A stretch of DNA of 64,000 nt from Microvirga lenta (lineage in GTDB: Bacteria > Pseudomonadota > Alphaproteobacteria > Rhizobiales > Beijerinckiaceae): positions 124,001 to 188,000 of the forward strand of contig NZ_JAJBBR010000005.1 of NCBI RefSeq assembly GCF_020532555.1. The letters are read 5' to 3'. Shown piece after piece: positions 37,364 through 47,661 of the stretch. The notes below the pieces were generated by a model that was given only the letters and a program-made list of their open reading frames with translations, ran no database searches and was not told the origin of the DNA. Position 1 is the first letter of the stretch. Each line of letters starts with the position of its first letter. The position numbers and the translations under genes are program-made.

Positions 37364-38779
37364 GTGCTCCACGTCTCGACCCGGGGGGAAGCCCCGGCGC
37401 TCGGCTTTTCCGATGCCCTTCTGGCCGGCCTCGCCCGGGACGGCGGCCTCTACATGCCGCAATCCTGGCCGAGCCTTTCGGCCGACGCGATCCAGGGCTT
37501 TGCCGGCCAGCCCTATGCGGAGGTGGCCAAGGCGGTCCTGAACCCGCTCGTGGACGGCGACATCCCGAAGGCCGATCTCGACCGCATGATCGAGGAGGCC
37601 TACGCCACCTTCCGTCACGCGGCGGTGTGCCCGCTCAACCAGATCGGCGACAACCTCTTCGCGCTCGAGCTCTTCCACGGCCCGACCCTCGCCTTCAAGG
37701 ACGTGGCGATGCAGCTCCTCGGCCGCCTCATGGACCATGTCCTGAAGGCCCGCGGCGCCCGCGCCACCATCGTGGGCGCCACCTCGGGCGATACGGGAAG
37801 CGCGGCGGTCGAAGCCTTCAAGGGGCTGGAACAGGTCGACATCTTCATTCTCTACCCGCATGGCCGCGTCTCCGACGTGCAGCGGCGGCAGATGACGACC
37901 GTCGCCTCGCCCAACGTCCACGCGCTTGCGGTGGAGGGCACCTTCGACGACTGCCAGTCCATGGTGAAGGGCATGTTCAACCATGCCCGCTTCCGCGACG
38001 AGCTTCAGCTGTCCGGCGTGAACTCCATCAACTGGGCCCGCGTCGCCGCACAGGCGGTCTATTACTTCACCGCCGCCGTGAGCCTCGGCGCACCCCATCG
38101 TCCGGTTTCCTTCTCGGTCCCGACGGGCAATTTCGGCGACATTCTCGCCGGCTGGGTCGCCAAGCGCATGGGCCTGCCCATCGAGCGCCTGATGATCGGC
38201 ACCAACGCCAACGACATCCTGGCCCGCACCCTTCAGTCCGGCGCCTACGAGATCAAGGGCGTGCAGCCCACCGCCTCGCCCTCCATGGACATCCAGATCT
38301 CGTCCAATTTCGAGCGTCTGCTGTTCGAGGCCTACGGCCGCGACGCGGGCGCGATCCGGCGCCTGATGGCGAACCTTTTCCAGTCCAAGGCCTTCCTGGT
38401 CGATGCGGAGCCCCTCGCCCGCATCCGCGAGGAGTTCTCGGCCCTGGCCGTGGACGAGTCCGCGGTCGCGGCGGAGATGGCAGAAACCTACAGGACCACG
38501 GATTACGTGCTCGATCCGCACACGGCGGTCGGGACCCGCGCCGGCCGCGCGCTGCTGCGGGACCGGCCCGACATTCCCGTCGTCGCCCTCTCCACGGCGC
38601 ATCCGGCCAAGTTCCCCGATGCGGTCGAGCGCGCCACCGGCATCCGCCCCGCCCTCCCGCCGCACATGGCCGATCTCATGGAGCGGAAGGAGAGCTTCAC
38701 GGTGCTTCCCAACGATCAGGGTGCGGTCGAGCATTTCATCCGCGAACGCGCCCGAGCCGTCAAAGGCGTTGCCGCATGA
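37364..38779 (+). CDS. thrC: Threonine synthase
   Basis: A 471-residue threonine synthase (fungal/proteobacterial long form), which turns O-phosphohomoserine into threonine. The PLP lysine is K112 in HGPTLAFKDVAMQL. Conserved blocks include STRGEAPALGFSDALLAGLA at the N-terminus, GATSGDTGSAAVEAFKG and SFSVPTGNFGDILAGW. The start is GTG 37364, with AGGAG 9 bp ahead. The stop overlaps the M16 peptidase start by 4 bp (ATGA). The other threonine gene of this pathway, thrB, is at 45733. Confidence 0.93.
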   Translation: MLHVSTRGEAPALGFSDALLAGLARDGGLYMPQSWPSLSADAIQGFAGQPYAEVAKAVLNPLVDGDIPKADLDRMIEEAYATFRHAAVCPLNQIGDNLFALELFHGPTLAFKDVAMQLLGRLMDHVLKARGARATIVGATSGDTGSAAVEAFKGLEQVDIFILYPHGRVSDVQRRQMTTVASPNVHALAVEGTFDDCQSMVKGMFNHARFRDELQLSGVNSINWARVAAQAVYYFTAAVSLGAPHRPVSFSVPTGNFGDILAGWVAKRMGLPIERLMIGTNANDILARTLQSGAYEIKGVQPTASPSMDIQISSNFERLLFEAYGRDAGAIRRLMANLFQSKAFLVDAEPLARIREEFSALAVDESAVAAEMAETYRTTDYVLDPHTAVGTRAGRALLRDRPDIPVVALSTAHPAKFPDAVERATGIRPALPPHMADLMERKESFTVLPNDQGAVEHFIRERARAVKGVAA

Positions 38780-40059
38780 ATCATCACTTCGTCCGCGAGA
38801 AGCGGATCGACATTACCCAGCTCGCCAACGGCCTGACCATCGCCACCGAGCGGATGCCCGAGATCGCGACCGCGACCCTCGGCATCTGGGTCGGCACCGG
38901 CTCGCGTCACGAGATGGCGCACGAGCACGGCCTGTCGCATCTGATCGAGCATATGGCGTTCAAGGGCACGACCCGCCGTTCGGCCCGCCAGATCGCGGAG
39001 GACATCGAGAACGTGGGCGGCGACATCAACGCCGCCACCAGCGTCGAATATACCAGCTACACCGCGCGGGTGCTGGGCGAGAACGTGGACGTCGCCCTCG
39101 ACGTGCTCGGCGACATCCTCATCAACTCGGTCTTCGATTCCCTGGAGCTCGCCCGCGAGAAGGGCGTCATCCTGCAGGAATACGCCGCCGTCGAGGACAC
39201 GCCGGACGACCTCGTCTACGACGCCTTCATGGAAACGGCCTATGCCGGGCAGCCCCTCGGCCGCCCGATCCTCGGCACGCCGGACACGATCAAGAGCTTC
39301 GACGAGGAGACCATCCGCACCTTCCTGGCGCGGGAATACGCGCCGGGCAAGATGGTGCTGGCGGCCGCCGGCAACGTGGACCACGCCCGCATCGTCGAGG
39401 CGGCGGAGCGCCTGTTCGGCGCCATGCCGGCCGTCGAGGTCCACGAACCCGAAGCCGGTCATTATTCGGGCGGCGAGCGGCGCATTTCGCGCAAGCTCGA
39501 ACAGGCCAACATCGTTCTCGGGCTGCCCGGCCTGTCCTTCAAGGATCCCGGCTATTACGCCGCCCATCTCTTCGCCCACATCCTCGGCGGCGGCCTGACC
39601 TCGCGCCTCTGGCACGAGGTGCGGGAGAGCCGGGGGCTCGCCTATTCCATCGATTCCTTCCACTGGCCCTTCTCCGATACCGGCCTCTTCGGCATCGGAG
39701 CCGGAACCGCGGGATCGGACGTGGCCGAGCTCATGACCGTCACCCTCGACACCATGCGCCAGGCGACGCAGGACATCAGCGACATCGAGATGACCCGCGC
39801 CAAGGCGCAGATGAAGGTGGCGCTCCTGACCGCACTGGAGACTCCCGGCGGGCGCATCGAGCGCATCGCGCGCCAGCTCCTCTCGTGGGGTCGCGTGGTG
39901 CCGAGTGACGAGATCGTGCTGAAGGTCGACGCCCTGACGGCGGACCATGTCCGCCAGGCGGGACAGCGCCTGCTGCAGGGCGCCCCGACCGTCGCGGCAA
40001 TCGGCCCCATCAGGCGCCTGCCCTCCCTGGAGCGCATCGCCGCGGGTCTCCGCGGCTGA
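38776..40059 (+). CDS. M16-family zinc metallopeptidase
   Basis: A 427-residue M16B peptidase of the mitochondrial processing peptidase beta/PqqL type. The inverted zinc motif is H55-L-I-E-H59, with the downstream Glu in REKGVILQEYAAVEDTPDD. The second domain carries GLPGLSFKDPGYYAAHLFAHILGGG. In alphaproteobacteria this single-chain homologue is a soluble cytoplasmic peptidase whose substrates are not known. It is translationally coupled to thrC, as in many alphaproteobacteria. Confidence 0.92.
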   Translation: MNHHFVREKRIDITQLANGLTIATERMPEIATATLGIWVGTGSRHEMAHEHGLSHLIEHMAFKGTTRRSARQIAEDIENVGGDINAATSVEYTSYTARVLGENVDVALDVLGDILINSVFDSLELAREKGVILQEYAAVEDTPDDLVYDAFMETAYAGQPLGRPILGTPDTIKSFDEETIRTFLAREYAPGKMVLAAAGNVDHARIVEAAERLFGAMPAVEVHEPEAGHYSGGERRISRKLEQANIVLGLPGLSFKDPGYYAAHLFAHILGGGLTSRLWHEVRESRGLAYSIDSFHWPFSDTGLFGIGAGTAGSDVAELMTVTLDTMRQATQDISDIEMTRAKAQMKVALLTALETPGGRIERIARQLLSWGRVVPSDEIVLKVDALTADHVRQAGQRLLQGAPTVAAIGPIRRLPSLERIAAGLRG

Positions 40060-40262
40060 CGCTTTTCGGCCGCGCAGCCTTCCCCAAGGTCAGGCTTGCC
40101 GCTCCTCAATCCCGCCGCAAAGTGGCCCCATGGCCGCTGGCACAAACCCACCTGAGTCTTGCGGACAAGTCGGGCCGAGCCTCGACTTCGCCTTGCCCTC
40201 GAGCCTCCTGACCGGTACCAATTCTGTTCCATTGTTGTCGTACCGGACGAAAGACCGAAGCG

Positions 40263-43142
40263 TTGCGGATCGTTTCTTTCGCCATAACCTTCCTTTTGGC
40301 GACATTCCTGTGTCTCGCCTGGACTGCGGACGGCCAGGCCGTCGAGTCCGTGCGCGTGGACCCGAAAACCAAGGCTGTCGATCTCACCCCGATGATCGAG
40401 CGCTATCGCTCGGACGGGGACGAGATCCGCATTTCCACGGCCCCCGGCCGTGACGGCATCGTGCGCCGCATCGCCGTGAAGGCGCGCGAAGCGGGCACGC
40501 GTCCCGACTGGATCGTGTTCGCGCTCACCAACGACACGGACGAGCAGGTGGATCGCCTTCTCGTCGCGCCCCATTTCCGGCTCACCGGATCGGGCGTGAT
40601 CTGGCCCGATCTCGGCTCGTCGCGGATCGCGGCGATCACCGCGAGCCAGGGCATCCGGCCCGACCGCGAGGACAGCGCGGATGCGGACATCTTCCTGATC
40701 ACCCTCGATCCCGGCACCACGGTGACCTTCGTCGCCGAGCTGCGCTCGACCGAGCTGCCGCAGCTCCATCTGTGGGATGCCGACGCCTACAAGGAGCGGG
40801 TCAACGGACTCACCCTCTACAAGGGCATCATCATCGGCATCGCGGGCCTGCTCGCCCTGTTCCTGACCATCATCTTCGTGGTGAAGGGCGCCCTGATCTT
40901 CCCGGCGGCGGCGGCGCTGGCCTGGGCGGTCCTGGCCTATGCCTGCATCGATTTCGGCTTCTTCCAGCGCGTCTTCCCCATCGCGGAGACCACCGAGCAG
41001 ATCTACCGTGCCGGTGCGGAAGCGGTGCTCGCCGCCACGCTTCTGGTCTTCCTCTTCGCCTATCTCAACCTCAACCGCTGGCATGTGCGCTACAGCCACG
41101 TCACGGCCTTCTGGCTCGTCTTCCTGGGCGCCCTGATCGGCCTTGCCATCATCGATCCCCCGGTGGCGTCGGGGGTGGCGCGCATTTCCATTGCAGCGGT
41201 GGCGGCCATCGGCTTCGTGCTCGTCATTCATCTGGCGACGCACGGTTACGACCGGGCCGTGATGCTCGTGCCGACCTGGCTCCTTCTCATCGCCTGGGTG
41301 GTGGCGGCGAGCTTCACGGTGATGGGGCAGCTCCCCTCCGATCTCGTGCCCCCGGCCCTCGTCGGCGGTCTCGTGCTCATCGTCATGCTGATCGGCTTCA
41401 CGGTCATGCAGCACGCCTTCGCGGGCGGCGCGTTCGGGCAGGGCTTCGTCAACGATACCGAGCGCCGGGCCCTGGCGCTCGAAGGCGCCGGCGACGTGGT
41501 GTTCGACTGGGACGTCGCGTCCGACAAGATCTTCGTCAGCCCCGAGGTGGAGCATCATCTGGGGCTCAAGCGCGGCTCCCTGGAGGGTCCCGCCTCCGCC
41601 TGGCTCGACCTGATCCATCCGTTCGACAAGGACCGCTACATGGCGTGTCTGGATGCGGTCATCGAGCAGCGGCGCGGCCGCCTGTGCCAGGACTTCCGCC
41701 TGCGCTCCGCCTCCGGCACGCACCATTGGTTCCGGCTCAAGGCCCGGCCGGTGATCGGGTCTGACGGCGAGGTGCTCCGCATCGTCGGCACCCTTGCGGA
41801 CGTCACCGATTCGAAGACGGCCGAGGAGCGCCTGCTCTACGATGCGGTGCACGACAACCTGACGAGACTGCCGAACCGGCAGCTCTTCTACGACCGCCTG
41901 GAGGCCGCCCTCACCTTCGCGAGCCAGGACGATTCCCTACGCCCGACGGTGCTCGTCATCGACGTCGACAAGCTCAAGAACATCAACGAGGCCGTGGGCT
42001 ACGCGGCGGGGGATTCCATTCTTCTCACCCTGTCCCGGCGGCTCGGGCGGCTGCTCAAGCCGCAGGACACCCTGGCGCGGATCGCCGGTGACGAATTCGC
42101 CATGATCCTGCTCTCGGAGCGGGAGCCTGACCGCATCATCGCCTTCGCCGACATGGTCCGGCGCACGGTGACGACGGCCGTGACCTATGCGGAGCGCGAA
42201 ATCTTCCTCACGGCCTCCATCGGCATCGCACTGCACGATCCGCAGATCGCCGCGCGGCGCGAGGAGGTGCTTCGGAACGCCCAAATCGCGATGGCCCATG
42301 CCAAGCGCCACGGCGGCGACCGGATCGAGGTCTTCCGCCCGACCATGCGCTCGGATCGCAGCGACCGCTTCACCATGCAGACCGACCTGGGCCGGGCGCT
42401 CGACCGCAACGAGATGAAGGTGCTCTTCAAGCCCATCGTCCGCCTGGAGGACCGCACCATCGCGGGCTTCGAATCGATGCTGCGCTGGGATCACCCGCGG
42501 CTGGGCCGGATGGGGCCGGAGGACTTCCTGTCGATCGCGGAAGAGACGGGGCTCATCGTCAATCTCAGCTTCTTCCTTCTCGAGCAGACGGCTCGGGAGC
42601 TGGCGGCGTGGCAGAACGCCCTGGAGGTCGATCCGCCGATCTTCGCCTCGGTCAACATGTCGAGCCACCTGCTCCTGCGGCACGATCTCCTGCAGGACGT
42701 GAAGGCGGTCATCACCCGCACGGGGGTTCTTCCGGGCTCCCTGAAGATCGAGATGACCGAGAGCCTGATCATGGAGAATCCGGAATACTCGGCCCAGATG
42801 CTGACCCGCCTCAGGGATCTGGGCGCCGGCCTCTCCCTCGACGACTTCGGCACGGGGTATTCCGCCCTCTCCTACCTGCTGCGCTTCCCCTTCGACACGA
42901 TCAAGGTGGACGAGTCCTTCGTGCGCCAGATGGCGGGGGGCAAGCCCGTGATCCTGCGGTCGATCGTCAAGATGGCGCACGAACTCGGCATGGAGATCGT
43001 GGCGGAGGGCGCGGAGACGGAATCGGAAGCCATCGAGCTCTACCAGCTCGGCTGCGAATATGCGCAGGGTCCCGTCTTCGGGGAGCCCATGTCCATGCTG
43101 CAGGCGCGCCAGCTCGTCGGCGCGGCGCCGGAAGCGGCTTAA
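40263..43142 (+). CDS. Multidomain GGDEF/EAL sensor protein
   Basis: A 959-residue membrane sensor for cyclic di-GMP. Order: signal peptide (MRIVSFAITFLLATFLCLAW), a periplasmic 7TMR-DISM-like region (about 30-190), six to seven membrane helices (about 190-400), a PAS domain with PAC (about 410-525), GGDEF (about 530-695) and EAL (about 710-950). The GGDEF site reads RIAGDEFAM, so the first Gly is Ala; cyclase activity is uncertain. The EAL domain keeps FESMLRW (Glu), EMTES, DDFGTGYSALSYL and AEGAETE, so phosphodiesterase activity is likely. The start is a TTG at 40263, the only one that gives the signal peptide. Confidence 0.88.
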   Translation: MRIVSFAITFLLATFLCLAWTADGQAVESVRVDPKTKAVDLTPMIERYRSDGDEIRISTAPGRDGIVRRIAVKAREAGTRPDWIVFALTNDTDEQVDRLLVAPHFRLTGSGVIWPDLGSSRIAAITASQGIRPDREDSADADIFLITLDPGTTVTFVAELRSTELPQLHLWDADAYKERVNGLTLYKGIIIGIAGLLALFLTIIFVVKGALIFPAAAALAWAVLAYACIDFGFFQRVFPIAETTEQIYRAGAEAVLAATLLVFLFAYLNLNRWHVRYSHVTAFWLVFLGALIGLAIIDPPVASGVARISIAAVAAIGFVLVIHLATHGYDRAVMLVPTWLLLIAWVVAASFTVMGQLPSDLVPPALVGGLVLIVMLIGFTVMQHAFAGGAFGQGFVNDTERRALALEGAGDVVFDWDVASDKIFVSPEVEHHLGLKRGSLEGPASAWLDLIHPFDKDRYMACLDAVIEQRRGRLCQDFRLRSASGTHHWFRLKARPVIGSDGEVLRIVGTLADVTDSKTAEERLLYDAVHDNLTRLPNRQLFYDRLEAALTFASQDDSLRPTVLVIDVDKLKNINEAVGYAAGDSILLTLSRRLGRLLKPQDTLARIAGDEFAMILLSEREPDRIIAFADMVRRTVTTAVTYAEREIFLTASIGIALHDPQIAARREEVLRNAQIAMAHAKRHGGDRIEVFRPTMRSDRSDRFTMQTDLGRALDRNEMKVLFKPIVRLEDRTIAGFESMLRWDHPRLGRMGPEDFLSIAEETGLIVNLSFFLLEQTARELAAWQNALEVDPPIFASVNMSSHLLLRHDLLQDVKAVITRTGVLPGSLKIEMTESLIMENPEYSAQMLTRLRDLGAGLSLDDFGTGYSALSYLLRFPFDTIKVDESFVRQMAGGKPVILRSIVKMAHELGMEIVAEGAETESEAIELYQLGCEYAQGPVFGEPMSMLQARQLVGAAPEAA

Positions 43143-43154
43143 GGGGCGAGAGCC

Positions 43155-43763
43155 TCAGGCGTGGCCGGCCTGCATGGAGAGCATGGCCGGCTCGATGCCG
43201 ATCTTGCGCAGGGCCATCTCGTAGCGGGTATCGACGGAGGTCTTGAAGATCAGCTCCGCATCAGCCGGACAGTTGAGCCAGCCGTTCGACTGGATTTCTA
43301 GTTCGAGCTGTCCCGCGCCCCACCCCGCATAGCCGAGCGCCAGCACGGCGTTCTCGGGGCCGTCCCCCCGGGCGATGGCCCGCAGGATATCCACCGTGGC
43401 GGTCAGGCAGACGCTGTCGTCGATGGGCAGGGTGGACTGGGCAATGTGGTAATCGGGCGAGTGGAGCACGAAGCCGCGGCTTGTCTCGACGGGTCCGCCC
43501 ATGAGCACCTGCATCTGGCCGACCTTTTCCGGCAGGCGGATGCGCTCCATGTCGGGGATGATTTCGAGCTGAACCAGGAGATCGGGAACGTTGACGTTGG
43601 CGGCAGGCCTGTTGAGCATGATGCCCATGGCCCCTTCGGCCGAATGGGCGCAGACATAGATGACAGCCCTTGAGAAGCGCTCGTCCGTCATTCCCGGCAT
43701 GGCCACCAGCAACTGGCCGTCGAGGTAGCTGGAACCGGCATTGAAGGTAGTGGACTGTATCAT
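43155..43763 (-). CDS. YqgE/AlgH (UPF0301) protein
   Basis: A 202-residue UPF0301 (YqgE/AlgH) protein, of unknown molecular function; Pseudomonas AlgH was tied to alginate control. Family blocks: [52 protein letters not shown] and [22 protein letters not shown] 43763 gives the conserved N-terminus; an upstream open frame to 43838 is discounted. It is divergent from the DsbD-like gene at 43870. Confidence 0.9.
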   Translation of the reverse strand: MIQSTTFNAGSSYLDGQLLVAMPGMTDERFSRAVIYVCAHSAEGAMGIMLNRPAANVNVPDLLVQLEIIPDMERIRLPEKVGQMQVLMGGPVETSRGFVLHSPDYHIAQSTLPIDDSVCLTATVDILRAIARGDGPENAVLALGYAGWGAGQLELEIQSNGWLNCPADAELIFKTSVDTRYEMALRKIGIEPAMLSMQAGHA

Positions 43764-43869
43764 ATCTCGACTTCTGCCTTGCCAGGCCCGCAGCCCGATC
43801 ACAGGATCGTGGATGGCATGCCCGAAGATAAACCGCATAAGGGAAGCGCGTCAGGAGGGCGTCAGTTCC

Positions 43870-44697
43870 ATGCCAATCATGTTACGTACCGTTCCGGCGG
43901 CCATTTTTTTGATCTTGGCCGTTTTTCCGGCTTTCGCCCAGCCCCCGGCATCGTCCTCATGGGTTCAGGGTCTGCACTCCCGGGCGCGCCTGATTTCCGG
44001 AGAGACCGAAGGCGGCCGTCACCTGGCAGGCATCGAGATCGCCCTGGATTCGGGCTACAAGACCTATTGGAGGACGCCCGGCGATTCCGGATTGCCCCCG
44101 CGCTTCGACTGGGCGGGCTCGGAGAACGTCGCCGACGTGGAGATCCGCTGGCCGGCCCCCTCCCGCCACGAGGATCCGGGTGGCGTCTCCTACGTCTACG
44201 AGGATTCGGTCGTCCTGCCGGTCCTGGTGACGCCCAAGGAGGCAGGCAAGCCCGTCACGCTCGCCCTTTCCGCCGATTACGGCATCTGCAAGGACATCTG
44301 CATTCCCGCCCATGCGGAGATGAAGGCCACGCTCTCCGGCAAAGGACCGCATCAGGCGGACATCGCCAAGGCGCTGGCGGAGGTGCCGCGGCCTCAGGCC
44401 CTGGGAGCCAAGAGCGAGATCGCGGTGGAGAGCATCGAGCGGGTCGCACAGGACCAGCCCACCTTTCGGGTGACGGTCCGGGCTCCCGCGGGAACCAAGC
44501 CCGCCCTTTTCCCGGAGGCTCCCGAGAACTGGTATCTTTCGGCTTCGGAGCCCGACGACGCCAATCGCGTCACGGTGACGGTGGAGGACAGGCCGAAGGA
44601 GGCCTCCGGCCCCGTTCCGGTCCGGCTCACCCTGGTGGCCGGCGGGAAGGCGATCGAGACGCAAGTGAGCCTCGACGCCGGGCAACAGCCACGCTAG
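43870..44697 (+). CDS. DsbD-alpha-domain-like secreted protein
   Basis: A 275-residue exported protein: signal peptide ending FPAFAQ (about residue 24) and one immunoglobulin-like DsbD-alpha (ScsB/DsbD N-terminal) domain. The reactive pair C140-x3-C144 lies in SADYGICKDICIPAHAE, with GYKTYWRTPGDSGLPP and VYEDSVVLPV around it. In DsbD this domain passes electrons from the membrane to periplasmic thiol proteins, but here the membrane and thioredoxin domains are missing from the gene. Full-length DsbD homologues may exist elsewhere. ATG 43870 is preferred; AGGAGGG lies 12 bases upstream. Next is a peroxiredoxin. Confidence 0.85.
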   Translation: MPIMLRTVPAAIFLILAVFPAFAQPPASSSWVQGLHSRARLISGETEGGRHLAGIEIALDSGYKTYWRTPGDSGLPPRFDWAGSENVADVEIRWPAPSRHEDPGGVSYVYEDSVVLPVLVTPKEAGKPVTLALSADYGICKDICIPAHAEMKATLSGKGPHQADIAKALAEVPRPQALGAKSEIAVESIERVAQDQPTFRVTVRAPAGTKPALFPEAPENWYLSASEPDDANRVTVTVEDRPKEASGPVPVRLTLVAGGKAIETQVSLDAGQQPR

Positions 44698-44737
44698 TGA
44701 GAAGGCAGCCCCTCGGCACAGTGTTGGAGAACTGCCT

Positions 44738-45220
44738 ATGACGATTCAGATTGGAGAAAGTCTGCCCCAGGCCACGTTCCGCGTGATGACGCCGGACGGA
44801 CCCGTGGCCAAGACCACGGATGATCTCTTCAAGGGCCGCAAGGTCGTTCTCGTGGCCGTGCCGGGCGCTTTCACGCCGACCTGCCACCGCAACCACCTCC
44901 CGGGTTACGTGGAGAAGAAGGACGAGATCATGGCGAAGGGCGTCGACGCCATTCTCGTGACCTCGGTCAACGACGTGTTCGTGATGGATGCCTGGGCGAA
45001 ATCGAGCGGCGCGGACGGGATCGAGTTCGTGGCGGACGGCAACGGCGACTTCGCCAAGGCTCTCGGCCTCTCCATGGACGGCACCGGCTTCGGCCTCGGC
45101 GTGCGCTCCCAGCGCTATTCCATGCTCGTCGAGGACGGCGTGGTGAAGGCGCTGAACGTGGAGGACGCCCCCTCGAAGGCCCAGGTCTCCGGCGCGGAGA
45201 ACCTGCTCAAGGACCTCTGA
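44738..45220 (+). CDS. Peroxiredoxin (Prx5 type)
   Basis: A 160-residue peroxiredoxin of the Prx5/hybrid type. The peroxidatic cysteine is C49 in VPGAFTPTCHRNHLPGYV; a resolving cysteine elsewhere in the chain is not visible, so the protein may use glutaredoxin/glutathione. It reduces peroxides in the cytoplasm. It stands 40 bp after the DsbD-like gene on the same strand and is convergent with rnhA. Confidence 0.93.
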   Translation: MTIQIGESLPQATFRVMTPDGPVAKTTDDLFKGRKVVLVAVPGAFTPTCHRNHLPGYVEKKDEIMAKGVDAILVTSVNDVFVMDAWAKSSGADGIEFVADGNGDFAKALGLSMDGTGFGLGVRSQRYSMLVEDGVVKALNVEDAPSKAQVSGAENLLKDL

Positions 45221-45250
45221 TCCGGCATTTTCATGCAGGATGGCCGTCGC

Positions 45251-45736
45251 TCAGTCGGATGCGAGCGACGGCTTCGGGGCACCGCCATTGCCCTTCTTGA
45301 ACGGCCGCATGGCCGCGACGGCGAGTTCGTCGACCCGGATGTTGATCGGGTCGTCCGCGTGGCCCTTCACCCAGTGCCAGGAGACCTGATGGCGGGACGC
45401 CGCCTCGTCGAGGGCGCGCCACAGATCCTCGTTCTTCACCGGCTTGTTGTCGGCGGTGCGCCAGCCGCGCCGCTTCCAGTTGTGCATCCAGGACGTGATG
45501 CCCTGGCGCACATACTGCGAATCCGTAAAGAGTTCGACCGTGCAGGGGCGCTTGAGGGCGTTCAGCCCTTCGATGGCCGCGCGGATCTCCATGCGGTTGT
45601 TGGTCGTGAACGCCTCTCCGCCGGAGATTTCCTTCTCGCTTCCCCTGAAGGACAGGATGGCGGCCCAGCCGCCCGGGCCCGGATTGCCCGAGCAGGCGCC
45701 GTCCGTATAGATCACCACGCGCTCTGCCCCGCTCAT
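45251..45736 (-). CDS. rnhA: Ribonuclease HI
   Basis: A 161-residue RNase HI. The catalytic acidic residues are D12 ([16 protein letters not shown]), E50 ([16 protein letters not shown]), D72 ([10 protein letters not shown]) and D136 (INIRVDELA), with H126 in [11 protein letters not shown]. Length and motifs are standard. Its start overlaps the thrB stop by 4 bp, giving a coupled ispH-thrB-rnhA set that is common in Hyphomicrobiales. Confidence 0.95.
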   Translation of the reverse strand: MSGAERVVIYTDGACSGNPGPGGWAAILSFRGSEKEISGGEAFTTNNRMEIRAAIEGLNALKRPCTVELFTDSQYVRQGITSWMHNWKRRGWRTADNKPVKNEDLWRALDEAASRHQVSWHWVKGHADDPINIRVDELAVAAMRPFKKGNGGAPKPSLASD

Positions 45737-46698
45737 GCGTCGAGCCCGTATTCCCGCGCATGGCGGACATGGCGGTGGAAATTGAGCTTACGGTCGTATT
45801 CCAGCGGATCCTTGGGCTTCACCAGCGCCCCGGGCGGCACGTTGAGCCAGTCCACGAGGCGGGTCAGCATGAAGCGCAGGGCCGAGCCGCGGCAGAGGAT
45901 CGGCAGGGCCTCGATCTCGGCGGGCTCCAGCGGACGCACCGCCCGATAGCCCGCCAGCAGGGCGCGCCCCTTGGTCAGGTTGTAGGATCCGTCGGCCTCG
46001 AAGCACCAGGCATTGAGGCAGATCGCGACGTCATAGGCGAAGGCATCCGTGCAGGCGAAGTAGAAGTCGATCAGCCCCGAGACCTCGGGACCGATGAAGA
46101 ACACGTTGTCGGTGAACAGGTCCGCATGGATGATGCCGGTGGGAAGCCCGCCCGGCCATGCGCCCGTCAGGTAGTCGAGCTCGCGCCGGGTCCGCTCGGC
46201 GAGCCGGTCCGAGACCGTGTCCGCCTGCGCCTCGGCCTGCGCGAAGAGCGGCGCCCAACTGTCCAGGGACAGGGCGTTGGGCCGGGTCATCCCGAAATCC
46301 TCGCCCGCCAGATGCAGCTTGGCCAGGGCTCCCCCCAGGGCGGCGCAGTGCTGGGCCGTGGGGCGGCGGATCGCGATGCCGTCGAGGAAGGTGATGATGA
46401 CCGCGGGCCGGCCCGCGAGTCGGCCGAGAGACTCGCCCTGGCGGTTCACGACCGGCAGCGGGCAGTTCAGGCCCTTGCGGGCCAGATGCTGCATGAGCGC
46501 CAGGAAGAACGGCAGATCCGCCTCCCGCACTCGCTTCTCGTAGAGGGTCAGGATGTAGGAGCCCGCCGTCGTGTGCAGGAAATAGTTGGTGTTCTCCACG
46601 CCCTCGGCGATGCCCTTGTAGGACAGGACGGTGCCGATGTCGTAGGTGGCGAGGAAAGCGGACAGCTCCTCGTCGTTCACTTCGGTATAGACAGCCAC
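45733..46698 (-). CDS. thrB: Homoserine kinase (aminoglycoside kinase-like ThrB)
   Basis: A 321-residue homoserine kinase of the alternative APH-like family found in alphaproteobacteria. It starts [20 protein letters not shown]. The ATP site has [15 protein letters not shown] and the catalytic loop [14 protein letters not shown], with the metal-binding [12 protein letters not shown]. It makes O-phosphohomoserine for thrC (37.4 kb). It follows ispH by 3 bp and overlaps rnhA by 4 bp. Confidence 0.93.
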   Translation of the reverse strand: MAVYTEVNDEELSAFLATYDIGTVLSYKGIAEGVENTNYFLHTTAGSYILTLYEKRVREADLPFFLALMQHLARKGLNCPLPVVNRQGESLGRLAGRPAVIITFLDGIAIRRPTAQHCAALGGALAKLHLAGEDFGMTRPNALSLDSWAPLFAQAEAQADTVSDRLAERTRRELDYLTGAWPGGLPTGIIHADLFTDNVFFIGPEVSGLIDFYFACTDAFAYDVAICLNAWCFEADGSYNLTKGRALLAGYRAVRPLEPAEIEALPILCRGSALRFMLTRLVDWLNVPPGALVKPKDPLEYDRKLNFHRHVRHAREYGLDA

Positions 46699-46701
46699 TC
46701 T

Positions 46702-47661
46702 TTACTCCGCCGCGTGCTCGCGAAGCTCGCGAGGCAGAGGAAAGAAGACGCTCTCATCCGCCGTCGAAACGCTTTCCACCGACACTTCGTAACGCTGGGC
46801 GAAGGCGTCGATGATCTCCTCCACCAGAATTTCGGGAGCCGAGGCCCCCGCCGTGATGCCCAGGCTCCGGATGTTGCCGAACAGGGCCCAGTCGATGTCC
46901 TCGGCCCGCAGGATGAGGCGCACCAGCGGGCATCCCTCCCGCTCGGCCACCTCGCGCAGGCGCTGCGAATTCGAGGAATTCGGCGAGCCGACCACGATCA
47001 TCGCGTCCACGGAAGGCGCCACCCTCTTGACCGCGCCCTGGCGGTTGGTGGTGGCGTAACAGATGTCCTCCTTGTGGGGTCCCACGATGGAGGGGAACCG
47101 CGCCTTCAGGGCATCCACCATGTCCTGGGTGTCGTCGACCGACAGGGTCGTCTGGGTGACGAAGGCCAGATTGTTCTCGTCGGCGGGCTGGAGGCGGGCG
47201 ATGTCGTCGACGGTCTCGACCAGGGTCGCGGCGCCCTCGGGTAGCTGCCCCATGGTGCCGACGACCTCCGGATGCCCCGCATGGCCGATCAGGATGATGT
47301 GCCGGCCGCGCTTGTGATGGACCTGGGCCTCCCGGTGGACCTTGGTGACCAGCGGACAGGTGGCGTCAATGGCGAACAGCCTGCGGGCCAGCGCCGCTTC
47401 GGGAACCGATTTGGGAACGCCGTGGGCCGAGAAGATCACCCGGGCGTCGCCGTCGGGGATCTCGTCGAGTTCCCGAACGAAGACGGCGCCCTTCCGCTTC
47501 AGGTTTTCCACCACGTACTTGTTGTGAACGATCTCGTGGCGGACGAAGACCGGCGCGCCATAGATCGACAGCGCCTTCTCGACGGCATCGATGGCACGCA
47601 CGACACCGGCGCAGAACCCGCGCGGTGCGCAAAGAAGAATATCGAGAGGCGGCTTGGTCAT
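46702..47661 (-). CDS. ispH: 4-hydroxy-3-methylbut-2-enyl diphosphate reductase
   Basis: A 319-residue IspH, last enzyme of the MEP isoprenoid pathway, an Fe-S protein. The first cluster ligand is C17 in [15 protein letters not shown]; the others lie in [11 protein letters not shown] and [11 protein letters not shown]. The substrate loop [12 protein letters not shown] and [13 protein letters not shown] are normal. It is the first gene of the ispH-thrB-rnhA set and divergent from the antiporter at 47806. Confidence 0.96.
   Translation of the reverse strand: MTKPPLDILLCAPRGFCAGVVRAIDAVEKALSIYGAPVFVRHEIVHNKYVVENLKRKGAVFVRELDEIPDGDARVIFSAHGVPKSVPEAALARRLFAIDATCPLVTKVHREAQVHHKRGRHIILIGHAGHPEVVGTMGQLPEGAATLVETVDDIARLQPADENNLAFVTQTTLSVDDTQDMVDALKARFPSIVGPHKEDICYATTNRQGAVKRVAPSVDAMIVVGSPNSSNSQRLREVAEREGCPLVRLILRAEDIDWALFGNIRSLGITAGASAPEILVEEIIDAFAQRYEVSVESVSTADESVFFPLPRELREHAAE

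Noticed and set aside
40225..40250. GTTCCATTGTTGTCG before the GGDEF/EAL gene as a LexA site
   Set aside because: The second half reads GTCG, not GTTC; one mismatch in the invariant part is too many for a call.
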